From: Pisaster brevispinus
Taxonomy: Eukaryota; Echinodermata; Asteroidea; Forcipulatida; Asteriidae
DNA: 64,000 nucleotides
Assembly: GCA_023634235.1 (NCBI GenBank)
Contig: JAMKCF010000012.1
Coordinates: forward strand, 1,967,001-2,031,000
Direction: 5' to 3'
Every line of letters begins with the position of its first letter. Within the stretch, counting starts at the first letter, position 1. Below the pieces are notes generated by a model. It did no database searches. It was not told where the DNA came from and saw only the letters and a program-made list of their open reading frames with translations. The translations under genes were made by a program, and so were the position numbers. Shown piece by piece: positions 35,834 to 48,479 of the stretch.

Positions 35834-36520
35834 CGGTCCCTGCGCCTCATCCAGAACCGCTCAAATGGGCTGACCTTTGTACGTTTTTATTGGAACACCC
35901 CCGGCATAATAACCCCCAGGTACCTCTTCCTTTTTACGAAATGTTCGACTACGACTAAGCCTATCAATAATACTGCATGCTATGTTAATCCATTGTAAAT
36001 AATTACTTTCCTTATTTGCCTTGCACTAAAAATAGGGCTCGATCGCAACATTCTTCTTGGAACTTTGGTTTAAAAAAATCACAAGGAGCCTCCGTGTATT
36101 ATCATATCGTGTGTACTAATTACAGCAGCACAATTGTTCCCATCATGCGTCACAAACCCTGAAAAAGAATTCGAACAAGCTCACCAGCCCATCCCAGCGG
36201 TTTTGAATAAAACCAACGGGGCCAAGCGAGCGAACTGTGTATACATTTCTTCTGACAGCGCCTTTTTTTACTCAAGTACCATCAGCCCACGTTAGTTTCA
36301 CATTTTGATAATGAAAGCAATTCATTCTTGCGCTTGAGAAAAGTTCAGTTAACCTTTATGTTTAAGCATATATTTAGTAGAAGCTGTGGAAGAACACAAC
36401 TAAACCAAACAGAGAAAGAAAACTAGTGGGTTTAACAATGCACAAGGACAAAACTATCTTCACGACAAACTTTGACAAACATAGATGTTATCATCGAAAA
36501 CCATAAATTAGAAAAAAAGT
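35834..36520. other. Intergenic, nothing recognised
   Basis: The sequence is AT-rich with short ORFs only. The block gtgtatacatttcttctgac near 36240 is a faint relic of the GGAGATTCTGTCCCC element family. Confidence 0.35.
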
Positions 36521-36524
36521 AGAA

Positions 36525-36985
36525 AATTACAAATACCTGGGCCAAACTCTAAGAATGGAAATCACGTGAGAAGACATCGTGTCGAGAAACAAAGCAGGTT
36601 GGAGACGTTATGGCAAAATGTACAAAGGCATATATTGACAGACAGCAACATTGCAATGTCACTTCGATAGAAGAGTGTACAACACGTCCCAACAACCTAG
36701 ACCTGGTAGGACGTCAGTCTCCGTTGCACTGCTACTGTATGCAAAAGAAATGTGAGAGAAAACCAAAGTCAGTGGCATCCTTGAGTAGATAAAGGAGACC
36801 AAATGGAGATGGGCAGGCCGTTAAAGGGTCCATGACAGAATGGCAGCCAAGAACAGGCCAGAGAAAGAGAGGACGGCAAAAGAGAAGATGGACAGGTGAC
36901 GTAACAGCACACACACACACAGGCACGGCTACATGGACCAGAGTAGCTAAAGAGGAAAAGAAAGAGGGGGGGGGGATGCAAATAA
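36525..36985 (+). pseudogene. C-terminal relic of a non-LTR retrotransposon reverse transcriptase
   Basis: The peptide pieces KYLGQTLRM, NKAGWRRYGKMYKG and, after a break, WQPRTGQRKRGRQKRRWTGD match the order seen at the end of many LINE polyproteins (YLG...AGW..., then a W-P-R-x-G-x-R-x-R-G-R-x-x-x-R-W basic tail). Frames are broken. An unrelated insert at about 36700-36730 (ctggtaggacgtcag) is similar to the arm ends of the long-TIR element. Confidence 0.65.
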
Positions 36986-37214
36986 AAGTTTTATGGGGAA
37001 GGATTTTTCCTATAGACTATGACAACATGCATGGTATTTAGTCCTCTCCAATGGTGGGAGTTGACCTTCGTACCATGGATTGCTGGTCGTCGAGGAAGTT
37101 TATGATGGAACGTGTATACAACCTAACTTAAAAATGGCGTCGTCTCTCACGTATGAAACCATTCCTTTATGAATAAATAATTATCAAGAATCTGCTTTAT
37201 TAAGTGAAGATTCT

Positions 37215-38000
37215 GCAAAATCCCATATTTAAACAATTTTTCGGGTCAGTGACCCGGAAAAGCTCCCTTGGACCGGAATCCGGGTCACTTCTGACCCAGG
37301 AGTTTTTAGAGTGACATAAGTGTTCCTTTTGTATAAGCAGAGCATTTGACTGCCTCTAAGAAAGCTGCCAGTAAACTTGCCCTGGGGGTTCACCAAGTAC
37401 GGATCAAGATTCATCTTGAGATGAGACGTCAGTATCGTCACTAGACTTGTATTGTGAAATCACACTTAGCTTATAGCAGATATGATTTGCTTAAGATCAA
37501 TCTTAGCTTTTGTGAAATGGGGGCTCAAAAGAGCCCAAATTCATAAAACATGCTTATAAGCTCAAAAAGTAGCTAAGCACAACCAAACTATGTTTTACAC
37601 CCGAGTAAGGTTACCAGCTAACATACCGCGTCGCATGTGCAATCAGTGACTGGTATTCTGCTAATAATTGATTGCTTCGCAGAATTTGTTTAAGCGGGTA
37701 TTTTTTTTCTGACAGCTGCACGGGATAGTGCCCTTGTCAAAAAACTTCTCCTGGTCAGAATTGACCCGGATGTGGATGCCGTGGGGGCTGACCCACTGTC
37801 TGGGTCATTTCTGTGTCAACATGTCCCCAAAATGGGTCAAACCGACGCAGAATCCGAGATAAAATAACATTTTAAACCCCTTTCCGGGTCAGTCTGACCC
37901 AGAAATGGGTTAAGGCTCCCTGCGACCTGGATTCTGACCTGGAAGTAGAGTGCGGAACTTTCCGGCCTGACTTAGCCGCACCTGTTGTTATATTCTAAAG
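37215..38000. repeat. Cluster of MITE relics with GGGTCA/TGACCC motifs
   Basis: Recurring gggtcagtctgacccagaaa-type palindromic blocks occur at 37240-37305 and 37760-37950. Between them are a CTCGATTTCACAAAG-type MITE relic (37398-37527) and a GGGCCCAATTTCATAG-type relic (37532-37710). No coding feature was seen. Confidence 0.5.
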
Positions 38001-38566
38001 CTACAGCGACGAAAGGCAGAATTTGTGTTAATAGCTATTCCTATGTTGAGTTGGTCACTTGTCACGAGGGCAACAAAGTGGTCAAGTGGCTCAACAAAAT
38101 ATTGAACTTTTTCGGTTCGATTGCTACCCGAGGTTAATGTCGAGTATTGTTCTTAGAATCCACAAGCACAATGTTAAATTAATAGTATTAACCATGATCA
38201 TAAATAAATGGTTTCAAATTAATTGCATAAAATCTCAATTACCGTACACGAACTCGTACGTTTGCGGTTATCTATAGTTGAGCAAGAAGGAATCACCAAG
38301 ACGAATGGTGCCGTTGGTGGTTTCAGGCAAAATATAAATACAGTGCGCAAAGTAATTAATTGTGACTCAGTGCGGTGATCTGCTTCTGCTTGCCCTACAT
38401 AATCAATTCTCAGATTTCTTTTTTTGGAAGTTCGGTTTCTTTATTAAAGGTTCTCCTCTGCTCATAAATGGTTAGATGCAACTGGCAAAGAGAAGCATAC
38501 CCTCTCTCCCTCTTAAGGATCCAGGTGGGGTTTTTTTCTACTAAAAGGCCAAGCGAATTTCAGAAA

Positions 38567-40506
38567 ATGTCTCGCTTGAGCACTTTAAGCGAGCAATCAA
38601 CTGCGCAGGGGGAAGTTCCTGAATTCATCATCCCGTCATTAAACAACAAGGGCAAGGCGCGGCTGTCAGACTTATCGTTGTACAACTCTTTAATCAGCAC
38701 CTGCTCATCGGGGAACCCCTTTCTCGATGCAAGTCCTCTACCCCCACAGAGGAAGAGGTCTCACACCCCAAGAATTCGCCAATCGCTGGCCTGTACTTCA
38801 ACGTTTGTGAAGGCGGACCAGCCTGTCCCGCGGCGCTTTTCAGAACAGATTAGGCCGACAAGTTTGGTTCCCGTATCACATCGGTCTAAAGAGCTCTTTC
38901 CCTTCTGCTCTTCGCCAGCACTGAGGGACAAAAGAAAGTCCAGGCCAAGTCTAGATACGTCAAATTATGGGTTTCAAGTCGCAAGCGCCTTTTCTTCCAT
39001 GTCTTTAATTCATGATGAGGAGGCAAGCACAACCGAGCTACAGTCGTCTAGTACGTCCACATCTAACCTGGATTCAGCCTTCGAGGATGCTATCAGCATC
39101 TCCGCGACATACGATGCCCGGAACAAGGGCCTCCAATTTAGTATCCAAGACTTATATTGTGGTGTACCCACTGTGGGTTATACAAAAGACAGCTACCTAG
39201 TCGAGTTGACTCTAAACCCCGGCAAACACCGTCATTTGTTACGGAACATATACTTTCCACCAGACGACTCTGATGACAACATCCTCCTCCCACCAAAGAG
39301 AGTTGTCTTCAAGGGTGTGAGATCAACAAGTCTTTCGTCTAAGATTCTAACCATTAAAGTGTACGCCAATGCTCTAATTCGGAGGACTGGGAAGTTGCTG
39401 TACCAAGCCAGTATACCTCTTGCCGATGTCTCACTCACTGGAGATGCTCACTGGGTCGCCTTACAGCCAACTGCTCCACAAAAGGTAAAATCATTTCACT
39501 GTCTCTTGGGGAGGGGGGGGGGGCTGGAAACTTCATAGGCGCTCAGCTGTCAGACATCAGCGGAACCGCTAGATACAGTAAACAGATTGTTGGAACGGTT
39601 CTTTACTTAATCAGAGGGTTGGATGTATGTGTGGGCTGCGTTGATACGTAGCAGATTTTGTACGCTGGGTATTTTATTATGGTTGTGGGTTTTCCCCCAG
39701 CCCATAACAACAAACTACAACCCTGGGAACTGACCCCCCCCCCCCCTCCCCCCCCCCCCCGCTCTTACTCGTGTGTAAAGGCCCGATCTAGGATAATAAG
39801 GACGATCAACTCGCTCTGGCCTTTGCAACTGAGAAAAACAATAAAATTCATAACTTGTGACTCCCGCAGGAGGAGACGGAGCTCACAATTAATGTTGTTT
39901 CATCTTTTCTCTTTTATCAAAATTTACAGACGGCAAGTTCGATCTCCTTTTGCATGTGCTACAATGCTCGCAAGAAGAAGCTGATGATAACTGTAGTAAA
40001 CGCGAAGTCCTTGAAGATGCCGGCGCTAAGTAAAGGTGAGCAGAACTAAAATTGCTGTGTGATATTTTTCTCCTCACTAATAATCTGACAATTTTCAAAA
40101 AGACATCTCAATTTACAACACTTTGTATCTCACTGTGTGTACGTTTTCACCCACAGTTTCCTACGTGGAGGTGAAACTGTTCCGACGGGACAGCGCTGAG
40201 AGTGAAGCCATGCAGACAGTACGAACAAAATACCACCGAGGCGGTAGCAATCCCGTGTACAAGGAGGCTTTCTCGTTCGGCTTCACGACCGACGGCAGCG
40301 ATGCCTCACGCTACGCGGAGTTAACGTTCACCGTGCGTCGTAAGGGTTTCTTACGGGCAGACAAGGTCCTCGGCAAGGTGACTCTGTCCAGTGATTTGCA
40401 GCTCCGATGGAAAAAGTTCGAGTCGCTGAAGAACACTCTAGACGAAGTTTTCCGCTACCCGGGGAAAGTTATCACCCAGACACATAACTTATCCGCTTTA
40501 TCCTGA
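38567..40506 (+). CDS. Synaptotagmin-like tandem C2-domain protein
   Basis: Three exons: 38567-39484, 39930-40035 and 40157-40506 (stop TGA), with GT/AG borders and compatible phases, giving about 457 residues from the ATG at 38567. An ATG at 38468 in the same frame would add 33 residues, but the aatttcagaaaATG context suggests the second. The N-terminal ~190 residues are Ser/Pro-rich and lack a membrane segment. C2A spans about residues 200-305 (from ISATYDARNKGLQFSI to LLYQASIPLADVSL). C2B spans about 306-457 (FCMCYNARKKKLMITVVNAK, YVEVKLF, NPVYKEAFSF). The loop Asp residues that bind Ca2+ in classical synaptotagmins are not in place (GVPTVGYTKDSY, PALSKVSYVEV), so it is likely a Ca2+-independent membrane or protein-binding family member, as in Syt12/14/16-type proteins. 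The exact orthologue is uncertain. Confidence 0.82.
39720..39765. repeat. Poly-C tract in an intron of the C2 gene
   Basis: Two runs of C separated by CTCC lie in intron 1, 165 bp upstream of the acceptor at 39929. Confidence 0.9.
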
Positions 40507-40930
40507 AGCATTACGCGGCCAAACCCCATTCTATAAAGTATAAACATTTCTGCGCCAATTTTCCCCCATCCTACCGTTTCCCACGTAATCGGTCTTCGCC
40601 CAGGCGTTCGTTGCGTGTTGGGCCAAAGTTCTCATTCGCGCGCGGAGGTGCCATTGATACCCACTGTCACCTCGCTGGTCGTGGATGGATTCGAAGTTCT
40701 TGGTAAAAATACAGTGACAGTTTTTTGCTGTTTTCTCAACGAGTAGACACTGTTCTGAGCTGAAATTTTCACAGGTGACTGTTACTGATTTTCCCCAGAT
40801 AATTTGGCCTATAAATCCGCATTACATTGAACCCCCCCCAAAAAAAATATATATATATATATATATTTGTATGGCTTCTGACTGGCACCCCGAACAAAGA
40901 TATTGACTAATAGGGAGACCGCCAACATAG

Positions 40931-41003
40931 GGCTGGATAGCTCAGTTGGTAGAGCGCCGGTACGTTAATCCGGAGGTCGTTGGTTCAAGTCCCGCTCCAG
41001 TCA
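40931..41003 (+). tRNA. tRNA-Asn(GTT)-like sequence, probably a repeat-derived relic
   Basis: A 73-base cloverleaf can be drawn. The acceptor stem GGCTGGA pairs with TCCAGTC with discriminator A, the D arm reads TAGCTCAGTTGGTAGAGC, and the anticodon loop ACGTTAA contains GTT. Faults: position 33 is C instead of T, the fifth anticodon-stem pair is T-T, and one T-stem pair is broken. An (AT)n tract follows at 41029. It is more likely a tRNA-derived repeat head or pseudogene than a working tRNA gene. Confidence 0.45.
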
Positions 41004-41028
41004 ATTTTTCTTTGTTCAAACCCAAACT

Positions 41029-41420
41029 ATATATATATATATATATATAAAATTAGTAGGGGAGATGGCCTTAGCTTTCGATCCAGACCGGACCTTCGTC
41101 AGAGGCATAAACAAGAACAAGAACAAACACAAACATATCCATTTATAGCAAAAAGAGGAGCAAAGGATTAAGGGAGAGTATCCAGAAAAAAGCGGGAAAA
41201 TATAGCCAATCAGAATAGTAAATTGACTGGCTAAGGACATATATATAATACGGCTCAACCTTAAAGTACAATCGACTTATAACTTTTTTCTATATTATTA
41301 TATATTATTTTTATATAAACTCTGTGAGATTAATTATCTTCACTAACTTTATTCTGTGTTATTATATTGTATTTTCAAATCAACTCTGTAAAATTAATTC
41401 TCTTCATTATAACTGCAAAC
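41029..41420. repeat. (AT)n, a TCGATCCAGACCGGACCTTCG repeat and an AT-rich 2x tandem
   Basis: An (AT)n run at 41029-41049 is followed by the block agctttcgatccagaccgga, and cttcgtcagaggcataaaca just after it, the end motif of a dispersed element. At 41281-41410 two AT-rich units of about 64 bp are repeated in tandem, each with aactctgt(g/a)a(g/a)attaatt. Confidence 0.55.
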
Positions 41421-42840
41421 ATCTGCACTCGAATAGATGTCTTATTATTAATGATTCTGTAAAGGAGTGGTGAATAAAAAAATTAATCACAAAATATGAC
41501 CAAAAAATCGCATACGAGTGTTGTGTTTGTGAAGATCCAATAAAACTAAGACCAGAGCCACGTCCCAAGAGCTGCGTAACTACTTGGCAAATGTAGTCTG
41601 GTCCTTTATAGTAGACCAGCCAAACTTGAAAAAGTCCCCTAGAAAAAAATTCCACGGCATAGTTTGTTAATGGCTGGTATCTACGCTAGATCTATTGTAA
41701 ATGGGATCAGGAAGACGATCAGGGTGGATGCCACCCTCAATTTTGAATTTTAAGGTCATTTTGGGGTCAAAAAGGTGAAATAAGGTCAAAATTGGTATTT
41801 TGGGATTTTGCACCAAATTTGACCCCAAGTGGTAGATCTATCCATAAGCCTGTAAAATTAAGAGTTAATCTTTTATCTTGTACACAAATGTATAGTAAAA
41901 TGAAAACTAAAAGTGTGATTTTCTCGAAAAGTGCATATCTTGAGTATACAGAATAAGTTTGAACTCCCTTTCTCAAGGGTGCATATATTTGTTTCAAACA
42001 ACTTTTTTTCTAAAGGTAAATATACCCAGGCAGTTCTTAATCAATTTTTTTTTCTTCATATCACACCTTTATGTATGGTACAATGAAACAAGAAGGTATG
42101 TTATTCACGCAGTACATTTGAATGCAAAGTGGGTTTATAGTTTGGCATGGTGCTCAACAACTGTACATATGTCTGATATCAAAGTTGGTTGTACTCCCAA
42201 TCTTTCCAATGGAACATTTTTCAGACTCCTACACAGTCATCAAACTCAACTGACAATGATGAATTAAAATGTTGAAAATTTCTGGGAAATAAACAGTGGT
42301 TTTATCCCATGTTATAGCTGTTTCATGCACCATGGGGTATCGTGCGGTGAAACATTTTAGGCTTTTAAGCTACATGTTGTTACAAATGTGGCTTGCCATG
42401 ATTCAAAGCCAGCTCAAGAGTTAGTGACCAGGCACTCAGAGGCCACTTCTCTTACATAAACTGGACAACATAAGTACTTATGTTGCCTAGCAACTGCCCA
42501 GACCATGGCTGATTAGCACAGACATTAAGGACCACATTGCCACGCACATCCATTCTTTTGATCAGAGTACTAAATACTGGATACCCTCTGACAAAATGTG
42601 CATGGCTAAATCTGAAGACATCAGCCCTCAGATTCTTTTATGAAAGAATTCTCACATCATCTGTTAAAGTGAGTAGACTCAAGTTGTTTAAATACATTTT
42701 AACTATATAGTAACTATAGAGACACTATACAGCATAGGAAAGGAACTCCTATGGCCAAATCCAAAGTTTGAGTATGAATTTTTTTCTCAAGGGAGGACTC
42801 TACACTTCAGTGTTCTTTTCATTTGGGCTATCCACGGGCT
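41421..42840. other. Intergenic, no supported gene
   Basis: AT-rich DNA with short scattered ORFs in all frames and no recognisable domain or splice structure. Confidence 0.4.
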
Positions 42841-42849
42841 CCAAGAGTG

Positions 42850-42995
42850 CTTAGCCGTATGCGAATTGGCGGATTGAGCTACGGCTATGACTGTCGCCAA
42901 GGCTGTTGCTAAGGACGTCCTATACTTCAACGCATGATGACGCAGCGACCCAGCCGTAGCCATAGCCGTAGCCGCCAATTTGGACACGGCCCTAA
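42850..42995. repeat. Palindromic MITE rich in GCCGTAGCC
   Basis: The left part gaattggcggattgagctac and right part gccgtagccgccaatttgga are inverted. The centre has gctaaggacgtcctatac. Relatives are at 29232-29300 and 54960-55085. Confidence 0.6.
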
Positions 42996-43879
42996 TTTCC
43001 AAACAGAATAGTGGCCAGCTTGAAACGGGGCCCTACGCTTGTGATCAAATTTGGACAAATTTTCAGGGTCTAGCTTTAATACCCAAACCACAGAAGATAT
43101 AGCCTTGAACCCTATTTCAACAATCACTAAAAGAAAGAACCCTTAAATCTGCCAGGCGTGTAGGGCCTCTATAATACTAATGAGGCACAGCGCATTGATT
43201 CAATTACTATTTTTTTAGTGGTGCGCAAATGATAGGAAAAGGTTTTACTGTACTTTGAAACTCGTTGAATGCTTAATAATAAGCAATCCAAGTTTATGTT
43301 TTACATGGGCCGAACGTTGCGTGCACTTTTAACAATAATGGAAACCACGTTTCCATTGACGTCTCCGTGAAATGAACCATTAGTTGTGAGAATTGAGACT
43401 AACGAAGGAAACCCCGCCATGACATTTCGTCCCCCTTGGCAACGATGACGAATGTCTTGGATATGATCGTCTGATTAAGACGGTGAAAAAAGAAGTTGGG
43501 TCGCTTGTTGAAAAATGTAGCCTTTACATTATCCTGAGGTATGTACATGTATGTAGATTGATTTACTGTACTGTGACTTAATGTCTCATTTCGATGGACT
43601 GGAGAGCTCTGGCCTGAGTCCAAGTCACGGACGATGTTGTGTATAAAGGGTCGTTCTAGTACGTGATTGGTCAGTTTGACACCGACTTTACTCAAAGGGC
43701 GAGGATATTTTTCGTTGTACCTTTAAAGGATGATTTTTTTTCAATAAAATGGGATGTCTGGGCAAAGTTGGGACGGAATCAAAGGTGAAGAAATCAGAAC
43801 AGTTGGAGTCTGGGGAGAATTATTAGAGTGTAATTGCCTCAACGAGTGTACCATTGATTTATTCTAACTCGTGTGCATT

Positions 43880-46330
43880 TGGACTGAATATAAAGGTGTC
43901 CAACCGTACCACTGCAGCTTTAAGACAGTCTCCGTCGTCTGTATCATATCACTATAACGTCGCGTTTGAGGGTTAAAGGTACCCAGGGTTAAACATATAA
44001 GGGCACGCTTTAGGTCATAAAGATTCCAGGCTAAAATAGTCCCACCCCCTTCCCCTGTATAAGCTGAGGTTCATCTCGCCGCCCTTATTCACACCCCGTT
44101 CCTGGTCCAGTGTTTGACGAGAAGACCTTGGTGATGTGGCCTTTCCACTACGGGGAATCAGCACAACCATGCCGACGCTACCACCAGTATCCAGTGCCGA
44201 CGACGGCGACTGGAGCTGACGTCACATTGGTGGCAGCGGTGGGATCCATTAAGGGAAAATGACGACATCTTGGACAGAGAAATCCGAGGAATGATTGAAG
44301 TGGAAGCATGAACACCAGCAGAGACAAGTTGGTTGGGACTAACGTGGACATGGTTTCGGTCCGAGGAGACAGACTCCGGGGTGGAATTTCAGTTTCGGTC
44401 GGTCTGTGCATGATTCAGACCGGGGGCCGCCCACGACCAGCACGGTGGTTAGAACGGCGAGTATCATTCTTTGCCCCGTCGGGGAACAGGGAATGCCTCG
44501 TCCGCCGTCAACACTCGTGATTTTAACGGCTTACATCAACTTGGCATCCAATGGGCGGACAGGGACTGGAGACCATGAGTGAAGCAGGCCGAGACTTGAG
44601 GGGGGGGGGGGGATAACTGATTCAAGTAATCCATTCATTGGTACAACCGATAGAGAGAGATAGAGAGAGTTAACGTCTCAGAGACCGGTAGTAACAAAAA
44701 GAGTGGTCGATGAAGCAAGACCATGGGGTTCTCTGCAGTGTGATGTGGGATTCCAGCAGGTGTCAGTACCGCAAGGGGTTTCTGTGAAAAAAAGCAGCTC
44801 CACTCTGACCATCCCCGAACGTTCTATGACGAGTGAACTGCGTCCATTGCCAAGAATGTTTAGCACTGCAATAGCGGGCATGCATATGTCGCCCTGGTAC
44901 TACTCGTCAGCTTCTATGCAACTTGGCGGAGTTACGGTTTCCACAACAACTTCCACTGAGGTGAACCCCAGAGTCGAGCGATGTAAAACAGCGAAGCGTA
45001 AGCAATCCTGGCCAGACCGTAACGACTGCCTGTCAGTGGGACAGAGTCCTGAAAAACAGCCAGCAGACGCACACCGTTAGGCGAGACAAAAAAGTGGACT
45101 AAAAGAAGGCACTAAAGGCAGCAGACGAAGAAAAGCACAGGAGAAAAAGGTGGCAACGGCGGACGTTGCAGCCTGGGAAGGAAAATTTACCCGGGCACAA
45201 CAAAAACAAAGTTTAACATCTGACAGAGTCTCGGGGGAAATCCCTCGAAGGGATTACAAGGCGCCCCGAGTCTTGTGCTACCATCAATGCCTGGACAGCA
45301 AAAGAAAATGCTTATTTTTTAGCGGCCGCCTTAAACAAGCACTCGTAAACGGGTCGCATGATGATCTAGTTACGTATGAAGACATGAGAGCAAGTCTGAA
45401 CCGGTGGTTTGGGCCCGGCGGGAGAGCTCAAATGAGTTCTGTCCGAACTTCGGAGCAGAACAAGCAAGTGAGAGTTTACAAGAGCCCGGACAGAGCATTC
45501 AGTGGATGACAGGGTTCGCGTATCCGGAGCTACCTCTGGATTCACATGAGAACGTATAATAGGCCAAGGGGCATTTTATGGATGGTGTGAGCTGGCATCT
45601 TCAGCGCAAATCCAAAAACATTGGATGAAGCGATAACAGCGGCCTGGAAACTGAATCGCTCCTTACTGCAGAAAGGCAACTGCATTGAAATCAGGGTGGA
45701 CGGTAGGACGAAAATGCACGGCAATTTTAGACAGGTGGAAGTAAACTGCGACAAGACAGGAATTGGAGCGACAGCCCAGGGCCAAGTAGGAGCAACTTTT
45801 GACGCTTCAGGCAATGGTGGCGGGATTAACCAAAGCCAATGAAAACCTGTATGTTGCTTCCAAAGCACCCGACAGCAGAGTAGGAAGTTACACTAAAAGA
45901 ACACCAGCAAATCTGAAGTGCTACAATTGTGGCGGCTTGGTTCACTTCAGTAGGAAATGTCCATCAGACAAAACACGAAACTGGACGCCGGGATACACCA
46001 ACTGGCAGACTCAGAGAGTAATGGGAAGGTTCACAATACCAGCGGACCGAAAACAAGGAAAAGGAGAGAGGGGGAGACATCAACCAATCGACAAGGGTGT
46101 TGTGATAGAAATATTTACGTTCAAGGGTAAGTGGGTGGTCATTCACTCCACTTTCTGATTGATACTGGGTCTACGGAAACTATAATATCAGAAGCAGAAT
46201 TTGCAAAACTCAAGCAAGATCACCGGCCGAAATGATATCCTTTGAGTTCAGCTATTCGTCAGGCAGATTGCACAGCTTTGCCTGTGAAAAGTAGTGCTAC
46301 CTTAATGTTCAAAAAGGTGGTTGCAACGCC
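43880..46330 (+). pseudogene. Decayed Ty3/gypsy-type gag-protease remnant
   Basis: An LTR-like end finishes gacgtcaca at 44226 and is followed by a primer-binding-like TGGTGGCAGCGGTGGGAT at 44228. Broken gag frames follow from about 45100. A zinc knuckle of the CCHC type (CYNCGGLVHFSRKC) is encoded at about 45920-45960. A retroviral-type protease start, LIDTGSTETIIS, occurs near 46157, and translation stops soon after. Multiple frameshifts make it inactive. The reverse transcriptase is missing, and a tandem AAGGTCAAGGTAAT block and a SINE follow directly. Confidence 0.7.
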
Positions 46331-46375
46331 AGAGTAGAGGTAATGGTAAGGTCAAGGTAATCGTCAAGGTCAAGG

Positions 46376-46735
46376 TAATGTCGTGGCCGAGTGGTTAGAG
46401 CATCGGACTCAAGTTCTGGTGGCTGAGTCAACAGGGTGTGGGTTCGAATCCCGGTCATGACACTTGTGTCCTTGAGCAAGACACTTAACTATAATTGCTT
46501 CTCATCACCCAGGGGTAAATGGGTACATGTGAGGGCAGAGATGGTTCTTGTGATTGATTTAGCTTAGTGCGCTACATATTTGGCAGCACAGGCTGTATAC
46601 TCCCAAGGGAGCTGAGTTGGTTTAAGGAATGAAATATAGTGGCCCAGTGACCAGGGGGAAATAATGTTGAAGCGCCATGAGCGTCACTGAGTGACGGATT
46701 TGAGCGCTATATAAGAAGCCACTATTATTATCAAG
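46376..46735 (+). repeat. Well-preserved tRNA-derived SINE
   Basis: The head resembles tRNA-Leu: A-box region gtcgtggccgagtggttaga and B-box ggttcgaatcc near 46441. The body includes tgtgtccttgagcaagacac, the middle gtgcgctacatatttggcag, and the tail gagcgctatataagaagcca with a TTA run. This is the reference copy for 1900 and 26670. Confidence 0.85.
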
Positions 46736-47150
46736 GCCTAGCTGGAGATGATTTTTTACAGCCACCTAGCGACAGCCCAGGATCTGGAGAAGATAAAAGC
46801 CTCCCCCGTGGTATTGGTGAGGAAAGAAGGAAGAACCAACAAGTTTTTGTGTTAATTGTATCCCCGAGTAACTGCGCCTTCACTGTGGGAAAAGCTTATT
46901 GTAGTGAGCTAGTTTTTTGTATGAGGATTTATGAAAGAAAAGTTTACCATCGGACTTGGCTTTTACATGTTCTCCAGAAGACACGAGGTCTTCACAGAAT
47001 TATGAGCTTCTGTGATAAGAAATGCATTAGGACGTTGAAATGAGAAATTTTTGTAAAAACAAAATACACACAAACCAGTTTAGGAGCCGGCAAGAAGTAT
47101 AGACCCACTGCACAACGCGCAGCGCACATACACGCGCGTCTCCTGTCCGC

Positions 47151-47257
47151 CATGCTGGGTGTCAAAACGTGCACAAAAGGATGGTACACGTGTTCACACG
47201 CGCATAGTTCGTAAACACGTGTACCATCCTTTTGTACACGTTTTGACACCCAGCATG
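47151..47257. repeat. 107-bp hairpin element
   Basis: A near-perfect palindrome starts CATGCTGGGTGTCAAAACGT and ends with its complement. The corresponding spot in the right arm (about 48772) has only CATGCTGG, so the hairpin is an insertion within the left arm. Confidence 0.75.
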
Positions 47258-47508
47258 CATAGATATAGAATATAATACCTATATCGGCCGCGCGTACATA
47301 CGCGGGTTCTGGCATGTGCGCAGCCATTGGTACCAAGCGGTCACGTGCTGGTGGTCAAAACATTGAACGCACACTAGACGTGACGAACGCGTGTACGTTT
47401 AAAGTGGTGTTATAGTATAGCAAAACTCATTTTGGTTTAATTTCGTGACTTTCCTCCAGCCGAATTATTCATACAATTGAATGTAATTAGGCCTTTTAAG
47501 GCTAAAGG

Positions 47509-48079
47509 ATGGTTGCAAATTGCTCTGCAGCCATATGTCTCAGCAGAGAAAAGAGAAAGGGGCCCGGAGTCCTTCGTAAGTTGACATACCATAGGTAAGT
47601 AGGCCTACATGTTTATTTAATTTTTAAAATTTTAGCAATTAGCTAATTACCATTGATATGAACTCCATTTCGGTTATTTATCAGGTTTACTCTTTTCTTT
47701 CCTCCATCGTATGCTGTAATGATGATATTCATTGGGACTTTGGGTCTAATACTACTCTAGGCTATAGTCTAGAGTGTTTATTGCACGGTAATGAATGGGT
47801 TTATACGGTGCGATAGTATTATTGGGTAGTGGTTGTGATTTTAGTCGTTGTTTAATTAAACTCCTCTCAAGTGATACGTACATGGTTTTGTTTAATGCTT
47901 GTAAAGAAAAACTCCATTTAAATTTTAAATAATTGTTATTTCACTCCAGATTCCCCCATGAAGACTCAAAACTGATGCGCGAGTGGGTTCATCGGATAAA
48001 AAGGATGCTCCCGAACGGTAGAAAATGGAGTCCCACTGCACAAGACCGGCTTTGCAGCGACCATTTTGCACTTTGCTGA
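47509..48079 (+). pseudogene. THAP zinc-finger protein, truncated by a small insertion
   Basis: Exon 47509-47594 (ATG, residues MVANCSAAICLSREKRK) joins at an AG|GTAAGT donor to an exon from 47950 (acceptor ctccag), giving YHRFPHEDSKLMREWVHRI and LCSDHF. This is the C2CH THAP signature: C-x4-C, then HRFP, a W, and C-x2-H-F. A TGA follows at 48077-48079, just after the HF. A repeated TTTGC block suggests a 7-bp insertion that shifted the frame, because the other frame continues with ADPDCLHCKMME and stays open to 48296. The working protein would be a DNA-binding THAP factor or transposase domain. Here it ends before the AVPTIF-like part, so I class it as broken. Confidence 0.72.
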
Positions 48080-48479
48080 CCCTGACTGTTTACATTGTAA
48101 AATGATGGAGCAGGATTTGAAGACAAATAATTTAGATATTACCAGATTAAATGGTATCAACTCAAATTGGGGAGGGGAACCTTTTTTGTCATTATCTTCA
48201 AAACTCTATCGGCGACATCCGCTGGGTTTTTCCTGTTCGCATCATAAGGGGTTGTGTCCGACAATTCTGTCTGACGAAGTTTCAGGAGGTGCATAGCCTC
48301 GATTGACCTTATTTCGGCAGGCTTTATGTTAGTTTTAATGGCCTTTGGCCGGCTGATGTATAATTTCTGTTGATAGTTTGTTACTACTGTTCTTGTATTT
48401 TTCAGTGTATATTTAAATATTCTGAAATAATTGTTAACATCTGTACTTTTTACTATTGTAATGCGCATCTGAATATTTT

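Noticed and set aside
40931..41003. A working tRNA-Asn gene.
   Set aside because: C at position 33 and broken stem pairs, plus the adjacent repeat context, favour a tRNA-derived relic; kept only at low confidence.
43399..43695. A 98-codon minus-strand ORF.
   Set aside because: Low-complexity composition, no domain, and it lies upstream of an LTR-like remnant on the other strand.
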